DNA of 30,829 nt, from NCBI GenBank assembly GCA_902803355.1, contig CADCPP010000141.1, forward strand, positions 1 to 30,829, given 5' to 3'. Positions 22,333-30,657 of the stretch are shown in pieces. Below the pieces are notes generated by a model. The model did not search any database and was not told the DNA's origin. It saw nothing but the letters and a program-made list of their open reading frames with translations. A program made the position numbers and the translations under genes. This DNA is from an uncultured Lachnospiraceae bacterium (GTDB lineage: Bacteria > Bacillota > Clostridia > Lachnospirales > Lachnospiraceae). How positions within the stretch are numbered: the first letter of the stretch is position 1; the number at the start of each line of letters is the position of its first letter.

Positions 22333-23280
22333 ATGAAAGAAGTTTTTCTGCAGGCGCTGTCTTCGGTCAGCGTGATCCTGCTGCTCACCGTGACCGGATA
22401 CCTCCTCGGTGTGAAGGGCCTGATGGACAAGAGATCCAAAGCCTTCATCAGCAAGCTGCTGATGAGCCTGCTTGTTCCCTTCAACTGCATCAATGGCATC
22501 ATTACCAATCTGACGCGTGAAACGATCAGCCAGTACGGTATATATCTGCTGATCTCGCTCGCAGCCATGGCGCTCAGCAACCTTCTTGCGCTTTTGGTCT
22601 GCAAACTGTTCCGCATCCCCAAAAAAAGGACCGGCCTCTTCATTCACATGGGGGCGAACTCCAACGCGATCTTTATCGGACTCGCGATCTGCCGGGAGCT
22701 TTTCGGTGATGCCTGCGCGCCTTTCGTGATGGTCTTCTATGTGCTGAACTCCTTCTCCATCTGGCTGATCAGTGTGATCGCCGTCCGCTGGTCCTTTGAT
22801 TACGAACGGGAACGCTTCGGCAAGCTTCTGCTCAAGGTCCTCCTCTCTCCGCCCGTGATCGGTGTATCCATCGGCCTTGTTCTGGTCCTGCTGGATATTC
22901 AGCTGCCCACCTTTGCCTCCAGCTTCATCCGCCATCTCAGCAGCATGGTCACGCCGCTCGCCATCATGATGACGGGCTTCATCATTTATGAGCTCGGCCT
23001 GAAGTCGCTGGTCATGGACAAGTCCACGGCGCTGCTCCTGCTCATGCGCTTCGTTCTGGCACCGGGCATTTTCTTCGTCATTTTCAAGATCCTCGGTATG
23101 GAAGGGCTCGGCCCGCAGACGACCATGATCGTTGCCGCGATGCCTGCTCCGACCATGGCCGTAGTGCTCGGCTCACAATACGGCGGAGAAGAAGGCGAGA
23201 AATTCGCCTCCCAGGGCGTCGTCTGGACCACCCTCGCCATGTTCATCGTCACCCCGCTCCTGCGCGTGCTGATCGCGTAA
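22333..23280 (+). CDS. AEC family transporter (auxin efflux carrier superfamily permease)
   Basis: The 315-residue integral membrane protein has about ten predicted helices. It shows AEC features: the early helix SVILLLTVTGYLLGVKGLMD, the broken helix LLVPFNCINGIITN, the mid segment GANSNAIFIGLAICRELFGD and the late conserved VAAMPAPTMAVVLGSQYGG. Bacterial AEC members move small organic acids such as malate or malonate, or amino acids; the substrate here cannot be read from sequence. RBS AGGAG lies 10 bases before ATG 22333. The gap of 87 bases after the EEP gene is GC-rich with no clear promoter, so cotranscription is likely but not certain. Confidence 0.9.
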   Translation: MKEVFLQALSSVSVILLLTVTGYLLGVKGLMDKRSKAFISKLLMSLLVPFNCINGIITNLTRETISQYGIYLLISLAAMALSNLLALLVCKLFRIPKKRTGLFIHMGANSNAIFIGLAICRELFGDACAPFVMVFYVLNSFSIWLISVIAVRWSFDYERERFGKLLLKVLLSPPVIGVSIGLVLVLLDIQLPTFASSFIRHLSSMVTPLAIMMTGFIIYELGLKSLVMDKSTALLLLMRFVLAPGIFFVIFKILGMEGLGPQTTMIVAAMPAPTMAVVLGSQYGGEEGEKFASQGVVWTTLAMFIVTPLLRVLIA

Positions 23281-23331
23281 GCCGGCCTCCGTCAGTTCTG
23301 CTGGCGCCTTTTCCTGGGAGAGACTTATCTA

Positions 23332-24147
23332 ATGAATATGCTCAATAAAGAAGATTATGAAGAGCCGCGCTGCCTTCTGGATATGGACCGCAGCGCAGAC
23401 CGTCCCGCCTTCAGCGTTCCGCTTGGCCGCGTTATTGAAAAGCTGGACGAATACCTGGGCAGAAACGACTGGCCCGGTGCCGAGAGGCATCTGAAATACT
23501 GGCTTGCCGAAGCAAAGGCAGGCAGAGACAGGCGCGGCGAGCTGGCTATCCGCAATGAGATGATGGGCTACTACCGCAAATCCTCCCGCGAGGAACAGGC
23601 CCGTGAGGCCATGAGCGAGGCCCTGCGTCTTCTGGATGAGCTCGGCATGACGGAAAACATCATCGCCGGGACTACCTATGTGAATGCCGCGACCGTCTGC
23701 AAGAGCTTCGGTCATGCGGATGAAGCCCTGCCCTGGTTTGAAAAGGCCCGTGCCCTCTATGAAAAGGAGCTTCCGGAAAGCGACGGGCGCCTGGGCGGAC
23801 TGTACAACAACATGGCCCTTGCCCTGGCCGACCTTAAGCGTTACCCCGAGGCAGAATCTTACTACCGGAAGGCGCTCGAAACCATGAAAAAAGTTCCCGG
23901 CAGCGAACTGGAACAGGCCATCACCTGGCTGAACCTGGCCGATCTGATCTACGAGCAGGACGAAAATGCCGATGTGAATGAAATGCTGGAAACGGCGGAA
24001 GCGCTCCTCAAGACCGAGAGCCTGCCGCGGAACGGCTACTATGCCTTCGTCTGCAAAAGCTGCGCGCCGGGCTTTGATTTTTACGGATGGTTCATGACAG
24101 CAAAGGAGCTGCGGGAAGCCGCAGAAAAGATCTATGCAGGGACTTGA
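23332..24147 (+). CDS. Tetratricopeptide repeat (TPR) protein
   Basis: This soluble 271-residue protein has no signal peptide. At least three TPR-like helical pairs are visible: about 113-146 (TYVNAATVCKSFGHADEALP), about 156-188 (LYNNMALALADLKRYPEAES, with the classic YYRKALE end) and about 195-227 (AITWLNLADLIYEQDENADV). A more degenerate pair lies at about 34-63 (VIEKLDEYLGRNDWPGAERH). It would act as a protein-interaction scaffold. The C-terminal tail (FVCKSCAPGFDFYGWFMTAK) holds a short Cys pair. The DUF4037 gene starts inside its last codons (14-base overlap), so the two proteins are probably made together and may form a complex. ATG 23332 and ATG 23338 are both possible starts after GGGAGAG. 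Confidence 0.85.
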   Translation: MNMLNKEDYEEPRCLLDMDRSADRPAFSVPLGRVIEKLDEYLGRNDWPGAERHLKYWLAEAKAGRDRRGELAIRNEMMGYYRKSSREEQAREAMSEALRLLDELGMTENIIAGTTYVNAATVCKSFGHADEALPWFEKARALYEKELPESDGRLGGLYNNMALALADLKRYPEAESYYRKALETMKKVPGSELEQAITWLNLADLIYEQDENADVNEMLETAEALLKTESLPRNGYYAFVCKSCAPGFDFYGWFMTAKELREAAEKIYAGT

Positions 24148-25078
24148 ACTGGCAAGAAGATATTATGAAGAATACGGCGCTCCCATGCTGCATGAGCAGT
24201 TCCCGGAGATCGAAGGACTGATCGCCGCAGGTCTCTGCGGAAGCGGGAGCGAATGCCTGGGCTTCGACGATGAGGTCTCGCAGGACCACGATTTTGAAGC
24301 GGGCTTCTGCCTCTTTCTGCCCGGCGAGGACGTGATCGACCGCCAGACCGCCTTCCGGCTGGAGCGCGCCTACGCAAAGCTCCCGAAGGAGTTCATGGGT
24401 GTGAAAAAAAGCCTCATCTCTCCTGCCGGCGGAAGCCGCCACGGCGTGATCCGGATGAATGAGTTCTTCCTGGCAAAGACCGGAAATGCCGAGGGGATCC
24501 TGCGCGGCTATGGCTGGTTCCGCGTGCCTGAGCAAAGCCTTCTGGAAGCAGTAAACGGTCAGATCTGGCGGGATGATTCCGGCGTCTTCAGCGCCAGGCG
24601 GGAAGCCCTCCGCCGGATGCCGGAGGACGTGCGCCTGAAGAAGCTTACCGGTGAGCTCGCCACCATGGCACAGGCAGGCCAGTACAATTATCTGCGCTGC
24701 CTGGACCACGGCGAGGAAGGCGCGGCGCAGCTTTCCGCGATCAGCTTCGCGCAGGCGGCGATCCATGTGGTTTTTCTTCTGAACCGCAGATTCATGCCCT
24801 ATTACAAGTGGCAGTTCCGCGCCATGCGGAGCCTTCCGAAGCTCTCTGGCCTTGAGAGCGCCCTCGCCGGTCTCATCGGCGGCGGCAGCGGCGCCGGCGA
24901 GATGATGGAAAAATATGCCACGATCGAAAACATCGCCTCCGCCGTGATCGAAGAACTGCAGGAGCAGAGTATCAGCGAAGCCGTCTGTGGCGATTTGTCG
25001 AAGCATGCAAATTCGGTCAACGATCACGTGGCCGATCCCGCTCTGCGGAACGAGGACATTTTTTTCGGAGCAGGGTGA
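24134..25078 (+). CDS. DUF4037 protein, nucleotidyltransferase-like
   Basis: The 314-residue cytoplasmic protein matches the DUF4037 pattern. It contains a nucleotidyltransferase-type active-site signature: GSGSECLGF (36-44) followed by DEVSQDHDFEAGF, with Asp51 and Asp53 as candidate metal ligands. The C-terminal helical part (FLLNRRFMPYYKWQFRAMR, followed by SLP) is the family hallmark. No target is known; members are presumed to transfer nucleotides to a small molecule or protein, which is inference from the fold. It overlaps the TPR gene by 14 bases and has only a weak ribosome site, consistent with coupling. It is the last gene of the plus-strand run, closed by the terminator at 25089-25173. 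Confidence 0.87.
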   Translation: MQGLELARRYYEEYGAPMLHEQFPEIEGLIAAGLCGSGSECLGFDDEVSQDHDFEAGFCLFLPGEDVIDRQTAFRLERAYAKLPKEFMGVKKSLISPAGGSRHGVIRMNEFFLAKTGNAEGILRGYGWFRVPEQSLLEAVNGQIWRDDSGVFSARREALRRMPEDVRLKKLTGELATMAQAGQYNYLRCLDHGEEGAAQLSAISFAQAAIHVVFLLNRRFMPYYKWQFRAMRSLPKLSGLESALAGLIGGGSGAGEMMEKYATIENIASAVIEELQEQSISEAVCGDLSKHANSVNDHVADPALRNEDIFFGAG

Positions 25079-25088
25079 CGAGCACAGC

Positions 25089-25173
25089 AAAAAAAAGCCG
25101 GGCAGCCGGACGAAACCTTTCTCAGAGGCGAAAAAGCCTCTTCGAAAGCTTTGTCGGGCCTGCCCGGCTTTTC
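25089..25173. terminator. Long nested bidirectional terminator
   Basis: GCCGGGCAG (25097-25105) with A-run flank pairs with CTGCCCGGC (25160-25168) and T-run flank. Inside sits a second hairpin, AGAGGC-GAAAA-GCCTCT (about 25124-25142), with further partial pairing between. It lies between the convergent DUF4037 and phosphomutase genes and can serve both. Confidence 0.85.
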
Positions 25174-25183
25174 TGTAGTTTTC

Positions 25184-26911
25184 TTACTCAAACTGATCCA
25201 TGAAGGCGTTCAGTTTTTCGATCATCACGCGTTCCTTCTCGTCGGCATCGGCCTTGTCTTTGCCGCAGATACCGCAGTAGAGCTTGATCTTCGGTTCGGT
25301 GCCGGAAGGCCGCACACACACCCAGGCGTCGTCCGTCAGCTCAAAGTACAGCACGTTCGAGGTAGGCAGGGTGGTCACGCCCTTTTCGCCCGTCAGGAAG
25401 TTCTGCGTGGTATGCTCCTGATAATCGCGCAGACCGATGACCGGCAGTCCGCCCATTTCCTTCGGCGCATCCTCTCTCAGCATCTTCATGATGCCCTTGA
25501 TCTTCGCCGCGCCTTCCAGGCCCTTGAAGGTCCGGGAGATGTTGATATCGCGGTAGTAACCGACCTCCTTGTACAGATCCTGCAGCACATCCCACAAGGT
25601 CTTGCCTAACGTCTTATAATAGCAGGCCGCTTCCGCAAGCGCCGTCACCGCCATGATGCCGTCCTTGTCGCGGGCGTAGGTGCCCACCAGGCAGCCATAG
25701 CTTTCTTCAAAACCGAAGAGGAAGTCCATGGAGGCGGTCTCCTCCAGTTCGCGCATCTTGCCGCAGATGTGCTTGAAGCCGGTCAGGGTCTCGTAATAGT
25801 TCACCCCGTATTTGCGCGTAATAGCGCCGGTCATATTCGTGGAGACGATGGTGGAAATGACGGTGCTGTCGGGACGGAGGCCGCGGATCTCCTTTGCGCT
25901 CTCGATCTCATAATTGGCCAGCAGGACGCCCATCATGTTGCCGGTCAGGCGCTGCAGATTGCCCTCGGCATCTCTTACATAAGAGCCGATGCGGTCCGCA
26001 TCCGGGTCGTTCGCAAGCACAAGGTCCGCTCCGACCTTTTCGCCCAGTTCAAGCGCCATCTTCATAGCCTTCGCATCTTCCGGATTCGGATAGCCGACGG
26101 TCGGGAACTCGCCGTCCGGTTCGGACTGTTCGGGCACCGCATACGCGGTAAAGCCCAGTTCCTTCAGCATATGCATGGTGGGCACGAAGCCGGTGCCGTG
26201 CAGCGGCGTATAGGCGACCGTGATGGTCTTTGCTTCCTTCGCGATCACGTCAGGGCGCTTGATCCACTGCTTGACGTTCTCGTAATAGCGTTCGTCCAGG
26301 TCGCTGCCGATATAGCGATACAGTCCCGCAGCCATGGCGTCCTGACGGCTCATGGTCTTCGGCTCGGCATAGTCGGTGATCTTGTTGACCTCGGCGATGA
26401 TCAGTTCATCGTCCGGGACGGTCACCTGCGCGCCGTCCTGCCAGTAGAGCTTGTAGCCGTTATATTCCGGCGGGTTGTGGCTGGCGGTGATGTTGACGCC
26501 CGCGGTGCAGCCCAGGTCACGCACGGCAAAACTCAGCATGGGCGTGGGGTGCAGCACCGGGAAGATATAGACCGGGATCCCGTTCGCGCAGAAGCAGCGA
26601 GCGGTCTCATCGGCAAATTCGGGAGACATGCGGCGGCTGTCATAGGAAATGGCGACCCCCTTCTTCTCCGTACCTTTCTGCAGAATGTAGTTGGCGATGC
26701 CCTGCGTGGCCTTGCGGACCGTATAGACATTCATCCGGTTCGTGCCGGCGCCGATCACGCCGCGCAGACCGCCGGTGCCGAATTCCAGATCGCCGGTAAA
26801 GCGTTCCGCGATCGCCTGCGGATCGTCCTTGATCGCACGCAGTTCTTCCTTAGTCGCCTCGTCGAATGCCGGGCTCGTCAGCCAGTATTCATAGCGTTCC
26901 TGTACCGTCAT
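25184..26911 (-). CDS. Phospho-sugar mutase (phosphoglucomutase/phosphomannomutase)
   Basis: This enzyme interconverts glucose or mannose 1- and 6-phosphates, feeding polysaccharide and nucleotide-sugar synthesis. The 575-residue protein is close to the PgcA type of Firmicutes. All four active-site loops are visible: TASHNP with phospho-Ser144, the Mg-binding DPDADR (302-307), the sugar-binding GFEESYG (400-406) and the phosphate-binding RPSGTEPK (534-541). The N-terminal GDLEFGTGGLRGVIGAGTNR is also characteristic. I chose ATG 26911 because GAGGAA lies 5-6 bases upstream. Frames from 26941 and 26923 are open but have no ribosome site. It lies 33 bases after the MATE gene and is probably cotranscribed with it. 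Substrate preference between glucose and mannose cannot be decided from sequence. Confidence 0.95.
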   Translation of the reverse strand: MTVQERYEYWLTSPAFDEATKEELRAIKDDPQAIAERFTGDLEFGTGGLRGVIGAGTNRMNVYTVRKATQGIANYILQKGTEKKGVAISYDSRRMSPEFADETARCFCANGIPVYIFPVLHPTPMLSFAVRDLGCTAGVNITASHNPPEYNGYKLYWQDGAQVTVPDDELIIAEVNKITDYAEPKTMSRQDAMAAGLYRYIGSDLDERYYENVKQWIKRPDVIAKEAKTITVAYTPLHGTGFVPTMHMLKELGFTAYAVPEQSEPDGEFPTVGYPNPEDAKAMKMALELGEKVGADLVLANDPDADRIGSYVRDAEGNLQRLTGNMMGVLLANYEIESAKEIRGLRPDSTVISTIVSTNMTGAITRKYGVNYYETLTGFKHICGKMRELEETASMDFLFGFEESYGCLVGTYARDKDGIMAVTALAEAACYYKTLGKTLWDVLQDLYKEVGYYRDINISRTFKGLEGAAKIKGIMKMLREDAPKEMGGLPVIGLRDYQEHTTQNFLTGEKGVTTLPTSNVLYFELTDDAWVCVRPSGTEPKIKLYCGICGKDKADADEKERVMIEKLNAFMDQFE

Positions 26912-26944
26912 ATTGTTCCTCATTTCCGCGGATGCCCGCATAAT

Positions 26945-28357
26945 TTATAATTGGATCTCCAGCCATTTGCCTTGCTTGACACGGCGGGAGCTTAGGATCA
27001 GTCTCATGCTCTGGTCGATCAGGATGCCCAGCCAGGCGCCGTAGAGCCCAAGGCCTGCGGTATAGCTGAGCAGGTACCCGCCCACCGGACGGATGATGCC
27101 GATGGCGATCAGAGAGATCACAGCCGTATATCTGGTATCGCCTGCCCCGCGCAGACAGCCCGAGCAGATGACCTGCGCCGTCTGCATATAGGTGATGACC
27201 GCCATGATGATCAGGCAGACGCTCCCCATTTCAATGACCTCGGGCGTATCCGTATACAGCCGCATGAGCGGATAGCGGAGCGTGATGAAAAAGACGCTTA
27301 AGAGAAACGCGACCACGGCCACCACTCTCCGGCCGATGCCGCAGTACATATACGCAAGGTCCGGGCGCTTCGCGCCGAGGCTCTGCCCTGCCAGCGATGT
27401 GGCCGCCACCTGAAAGCCGTCGCCGAAGCAGAACGACAGCGTCATCATGTTGGTGCCGATGATATGCGCCGCGTAGGAAAGCGGATCCAGCTTCGCGACG
27501 ATCAGGTTGAAGGTAAAGAAGCCGACGCGCATGACGAGCTGTTCCGCAAGGGCGCTGACGCTCACCTTGAGGACCGGCTGCAGCACCGTCAGGGAAGGCT
27601 TCCAGCCGCCCTCCACATAAATATTCAGGTAATGCTTTCTGATCAGCAGCCGTATCACCGAAATCGAGAAGGCGGCGACGGCGCCCATGAGCGTGGCAAT
27701 GGCCGCGCCCCGGATCTCCAGCCGCGGGAACGGCCCGATCCCGTTGATCAGAAGATAGTTGAAGACGATATTGACCAGGTTGCCGATCAGGTTCGTGGTC
27801 ATGGAGATCCTGGTATTGCCACTGCCCTTCTGCGCCGCGTTGATCACGATATTCATGCCCTGAAAGATCAGGCTGATGCAGATGATCCGGAAATAGATCA
27901 CAGCGTCATCGATATATGAATCGTGCGCGCCGGCAAAGCGCAGGAACGGTTCGGCAAAGCGGCGGCCGAGGGCCGTCAGCACGAGGATCATGACAAGGCC
28001 CAGCAAAAGCGCGTTTCTCAGCACCCTGTTTGCCCCCTCGCGGTCCTCCTGCCCCTTTCTGCGCGCCGCCACGGCAGTCACACCGGTGCTCAGCGCAAAG
28101 ATAAAGCAGAGAATGACGAAACGAGGCTGCTGGGTGATGCCTACGGCATCGATCGCCAGATCGCCCAGGCTGCTCACCATGATGGTATCCACGATCCCGA
28201 CCAGAGCGATCAGCACGGATTCGATCACCGATGGCCCGGCGAGCTTCAGGAAACGCTTGTATAAGTCCCTTGCGGGAGGGATCTCTCCGGCCGGCTCCCG
28301 GCCCTCCAGGAGGGCCTCGCTGCCCAGAAAGCGTCTGATCGTTTCCTTAAAGCTCAT
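26945..28357 (-). CDS. MATE family efflux transporter
   Basis: This 12-helix exporter would use a Na+ or H+ gradient to expel small molecules. The product of about 470 residues has two homologous MatE halves. The first opens with KLAGPSVIESVLIALVGIVD followed by TIMVSSLG, the family's standard first helix; the second has VSALAEQLVMRVGFFTFNLI and FQVAATSLAGQSLGAK. GCLRGAGDTRY near the end of the second half is also characteristic. The substrate is unknown. Start: ATG 28357 has GGAG directly adjacent, which is too close, and AGAGAGG 12 bases upstream. A TTG at 28366 in the same frame, just after AGAGAGGAAA, is a real alternative that would add three residues. The product has a long polar N-terminus of about 35 residues before the first helix. 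Confidence 0.92.
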   Translation of the reverse strand: MSFKETIRRFLGSEALLEGREPAGEIPPARDLYKRFLKLAGPSVIESVLIALVGIVDTIMVSSLGDLAIDAVGITQQPRFVILCFIFALSTGVTAVAARRKGQEDREGANRVLRNALLLGLVMILVLTALGRRFAEPFLRFAGAHDSYIDDAVIYFRIICISLIFQGMNIVINAAQKGSGNTRISMTTNLIGNLVNIVFNYLLINGIGPFPRLEIRGAAIATLMGAVAAFSISVIRLLIRKHYLNIYVEGGWKPSLTVLQPVLKVSVSALAEQLVMRVGFFTFNLIVAKLDPLSYAAHIIGTNMMTLSFCFGDGFQVAATSLAGQSLGAKRPDLAYMYCGIGRRVVAVVAFLLSVFFITLRYPLMRLYTDTPEVIEMGSVCLIIMAVITYMQTAQVICSGCLRGAGDTRYTAVISLIAIGIIRPVGGYLLSYTAGLGLYGAWLGILIDQSMRLILSSRRVKQGKWLEIQL

Positions 28358-28399
28358 CTCCTGCAATTTCCTCTCTCTGCCGCAGGGGCATACATGGTC

Positions 28400-28428
28400 A
28401 TTATAACCGTTTCTCCCTCCGCACGCAA
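28400..28428 (-). promoter_or_regulatory. Possible promoter of the MATE-phosphomutase unit
   Basis: On the minus strand a perfect TATAAT (28405-28400) lies about 40 bases before the MATE start. The hexamer 17 bases upstream, TTGCGT (28428-28423), is only a partial -35 match. Confidence 0.5.
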
Positions 28429-28462
28429 GATAAAAATCGGGGAGTCCCTTTTAGGGAAGCAT

Positions 28463-28492
28463 AAAAAACCGCCGCCCGAAGGCAGCGGCTTT
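28463..28492 (-). terminator. Rho-independent terminator of the GH18 gene
   Basis: On the minus strand the stem CCGCTGCC-TTCG-GGCGGCGG is followed by TTTTTT (28468-28463). It lies about 50 bases after the stop of the gene at 28542 and before the MATE promoter. Confidence 0.85.
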
Positions 28493-28541
28493 GGTTCGCC
28501 GTAAGACGTTTCTTTTTCTCACTGTTTCACGCCTTTGCGTT

Positions 28542-30233
28542 TTACTGGCCACTCTGCACCGTCAGATCAGCCCCGCTGAAGTACTTGCCGAACACTGTCC
28601 AGATATCCGCCGTTTCCATCCCCAGCCGCCAGGCCGCAAGACCTGCCATTTTTGAGGAACGGACTGCGGAAAGTCTGGCAGCCATGGATTCCGCATCTTC
28701 GATCCAGACTCTGGCCTTGATGCCGTCCATGGTGAATTCCGCATATTTCTGCCCCAGTTTTGCGTCCCAGACGGGCGCAGCACCGTATACGCTCAGAATG
28801 TCCTCTGTTGCGTTCATGTTCAGCAGGCTGCTGTCTGGATTGGATCCGGTTCCTTTCCAGAGCCTGGTGAAGAACGGAACGCCCAGGATGACCTTCTTTG
28901 CGGGGACCTGAGCCAGCGTTTTCTCAACGCCTGCCGTAACAAAGTCAAGCGAGGCGGAAGAACCGGCTTCGGATCCCTGGTAATGCTCGTCATATCCCAT
29001 GATGATCAGGTAGTCCGCAAAGATTCCCTGCTCTGTGCGGTCATAGTGAGCCGTCCAGGGTGACGGAACGTAGTTATCGACCGACAGCACCAGACCTCTC
29101 TCATGGCAGGCCAGAGACAGTTCCCGGATAAACTGCACGAATCCCCTTCCCGCGTCTGAAGGGAGACCCTCGATATCCACATTGAGTCCGTCTGCGCCGA
29201 CCGCCGTGACGGCATCCACCAGTCCGCGCACCAGCTTCGTACGCTTTGTGGTCTCATTCATCACTGCTTTCAGCGCGTCCCCGTAGATCTCGTTATCCAT
29301 ATTATTGGCCAGCGCCCATACCTGAAGTCCGCGCGCGTGCGCCTCTTCCACATAGGCTGCGGAGGATGCGTTGTCAAAGCTGCCTTCCCCGTCGATCAGG
29401 AAAAACCACGTCGGCGATACGACCGTAACCCCCTGTGTTCTCGCCATCAGTTCCCCCAGTTTTCCGTTGTCGACATCCCGGTAGGCGATCTGATGCCAGA
29501 CCAGACAAATGTCCTGACGGGTAGAAACCATTTCGTAAGCCGGCGCCTGATAAACATGGTCGAGGATCTGTCTGCCTGCCGTCAGACGGCCTGTTTTGGC
29601 AATATAGCCTTCTATGCCGTCCTCTGTGCAGACGTAATACCATTTTGACTGTTCTTTCAGAAGGTGGACCTTCTCCCCCGCCGTGATGGTCTTCATGATG
29701 GGGCTGGAGACCCTTGCTTCCTGTCTGACGGCATTCTCCTCTTCTGCTGTCAGGATCGTCTGCTCGCCGAAATCCGTCCGGATGACGAGCCGGTCCGGTT
29801 CCGAGTACAGCTTCCAGTACATATCTGTATACTGACCGACGTAGTCCATCAGCACGTAAAGTGCACCTTTGCGTTCCCGGATGACCGCTTTCCCGTTCAT
29901 CATTGTCTTAGTGTCTGCCCTCAGCGTTTCTCCGGGCAGGGTATAGAGCAGCAGTTTTTCGGTTTCATCCAGATAAAACCGTGCGTTGACCGTTAATAAA
30001 TAGGATGCAGAGAGGTAAACGGCTCCTTCCTCGACAAAAGCGTCTTCATGAGAAAGGACGTTATTGGTAATCACGGCAAGAGAGCCGGATCCAGAGGCAA
30101 AATACTGGTCCAGATCGGCTTTGGCTTTGCTTGGCCTTGCTTCCGTAATGACAAAGACAGCCAGCAAAACAGCCACTACGGCAAGGACAGGCCATACAGG
30201 AACTTTTTGAGGGATTTTCTTGCGTGAGACCAT
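28542..30233 (-). CDS. Membrane-anchored SH3-GH18 glycosyl hydrolase (YaaH/SleL-like)
   Basis: This predicted cell-wall-directed hydrolase has 563 residues. A basic N-terminus and one membrane helix (about 12-30) act as an uncleaved anchor. A stalk-like beta domain (about 60-160) resembles copper-amine-oxidase-N-type repeats. A bacterial SH3 domain (about 170-216, with GEKVHLLKEQSKWYYV) is followed by a GH18 domain (about 240-550). The GH18 catalytic motif is DGLNVDIEG with proton-donor Glu355, matching the DGxxxDxE form of YaaH/SleL-type N-acetylglucosaminidases, and MGYDEHY corresponds to the conserved MxYD strand. These relatives act on peptidoglycan, including spore cortex, but no LysM domain is present. 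ATG 30233 follows GGAGG at 13 bases, a long spacing. Promoter at 30258-30286; terminator at 28463-28492. Confidence 0.88.
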   Translation of the reverse strand: MVSRKKIPQKVPVWPVLAVVAVLLAVFVITEARPSKAKADLDQYFASGSGSLAVITNNVLSHEDAFVEEGAVYLSASYLLTVNARFYLDETEKLLLYTLPGETLRADTKTMMNGKAVIRERKGALYVLMDYVGQYTDMYWKLYSEPDRLVIRTDFGEQTILTAEEENAVRQEARVSSPIMKTITAGEKVHLLKEQSKWYYVCTEDGIEGYIAKTGRLTAGRQILDHVYQAPAYEMVSTRQDICLVWHQIAYRDVDNGKLGELMARTQGVTVVSPTWFFLIDGEGSFDNASSAAYVEEAHARGLQVWALANNMDNEIYGDALKAVMNETTKRTKLVRGLVDAVTAVGADGLNVDIEGLPSDAGRGFVQFIRELSLACHERGLVLSVDNYVPSPWTAHYDRTEQGIFADYLIIMGYDEHYQGSEAGSSASLDFVTAGVEKTLAQVPAKKVILGVPFFTRLWKGTGSNPDSSLLNMNATEDILSVYGAAPVWDAKLGQKYAEFTMDGIKARVWIEDAESMAARLSAVRSSKMAGLAAWRLGMETADIWTVFGKYFSGADLTVQSGQ

Positions 30234-30257
30234 CTTTTCTTCTCAACCTCCGCGGAA

Positions 30258-30286
30258 AGTATAGCATTTCCGGGCAGGCTTGTAAA
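30258..30286 (-). promoter_or_regulatory. Sigma-A promoter of the GH18 gene
   Basis: On the minus strand TTTACA (30286-30281), a 17-base spacer and TATACT (30263-30258) are present, with TG one base upstream of the -10 box (extended form). The predicted leader is only about 18 bases and contains CGGAGG. Confidence 0.75.
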
Positions 30287-30610
30287 GAAATCCGGCCTGA
30301 TTTCAGCTTCTTTTCCGGCAGTTTTGTTCCGTCATGTTCTGCAGAAGGGTATTACGGGCCGGCTTTCTCCGGAAAGGTTTTCCGGTTATTCCTGCTGCCG
30401 TCTCGGAAGCTGCTGACATATCACCGCATGAAGCCGTTGCTTTTCCCGCGGTCTTTCCTTGCTGAACCATCTTCAGCCTACCGCGTGAGGGCAGCTTTGT
30501 CATGGCACAAGGGCACGTTTTTTGCTGCGTTTTGTTGCCTTTGTTGCACAGATGCGGCAAAACAAGGACAGTCATTCCGTCTTCATCGGCTGCGTCTTTC
30601 CTCTGCGTAC
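30287..30610. other. Non-coding gap between rpmF and the GH18 gene
   Basis: I see no gene in these 324 bases. Open frames exist on both strands, but they cross the rpmF terminator or the GH18 promoter, have no ribosome site and translate to low-plausibility protein. A small palindrome, CCGGAAA-GGT-TTTCCGG (30369-30385), is the only notable structure. Confidence 0.5.
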
Positions 30611-30639
30611 GAAAAAGACCCCGGAAAAACCGGGGTCTC
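30611..30639 (-). terminator. Rho-independent terminator of rpmF
   Basis: On the minus strand AGACCCCGG-TTTTT-CCGGGGTCT is followed by TTTTTC. The stem is nine perfect pairs, starting about 20 bases after the rpmF stop. Confidence 0.9.
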
Positions 30640-30657
30640 TTCGCAAAGTTTTTTGCC

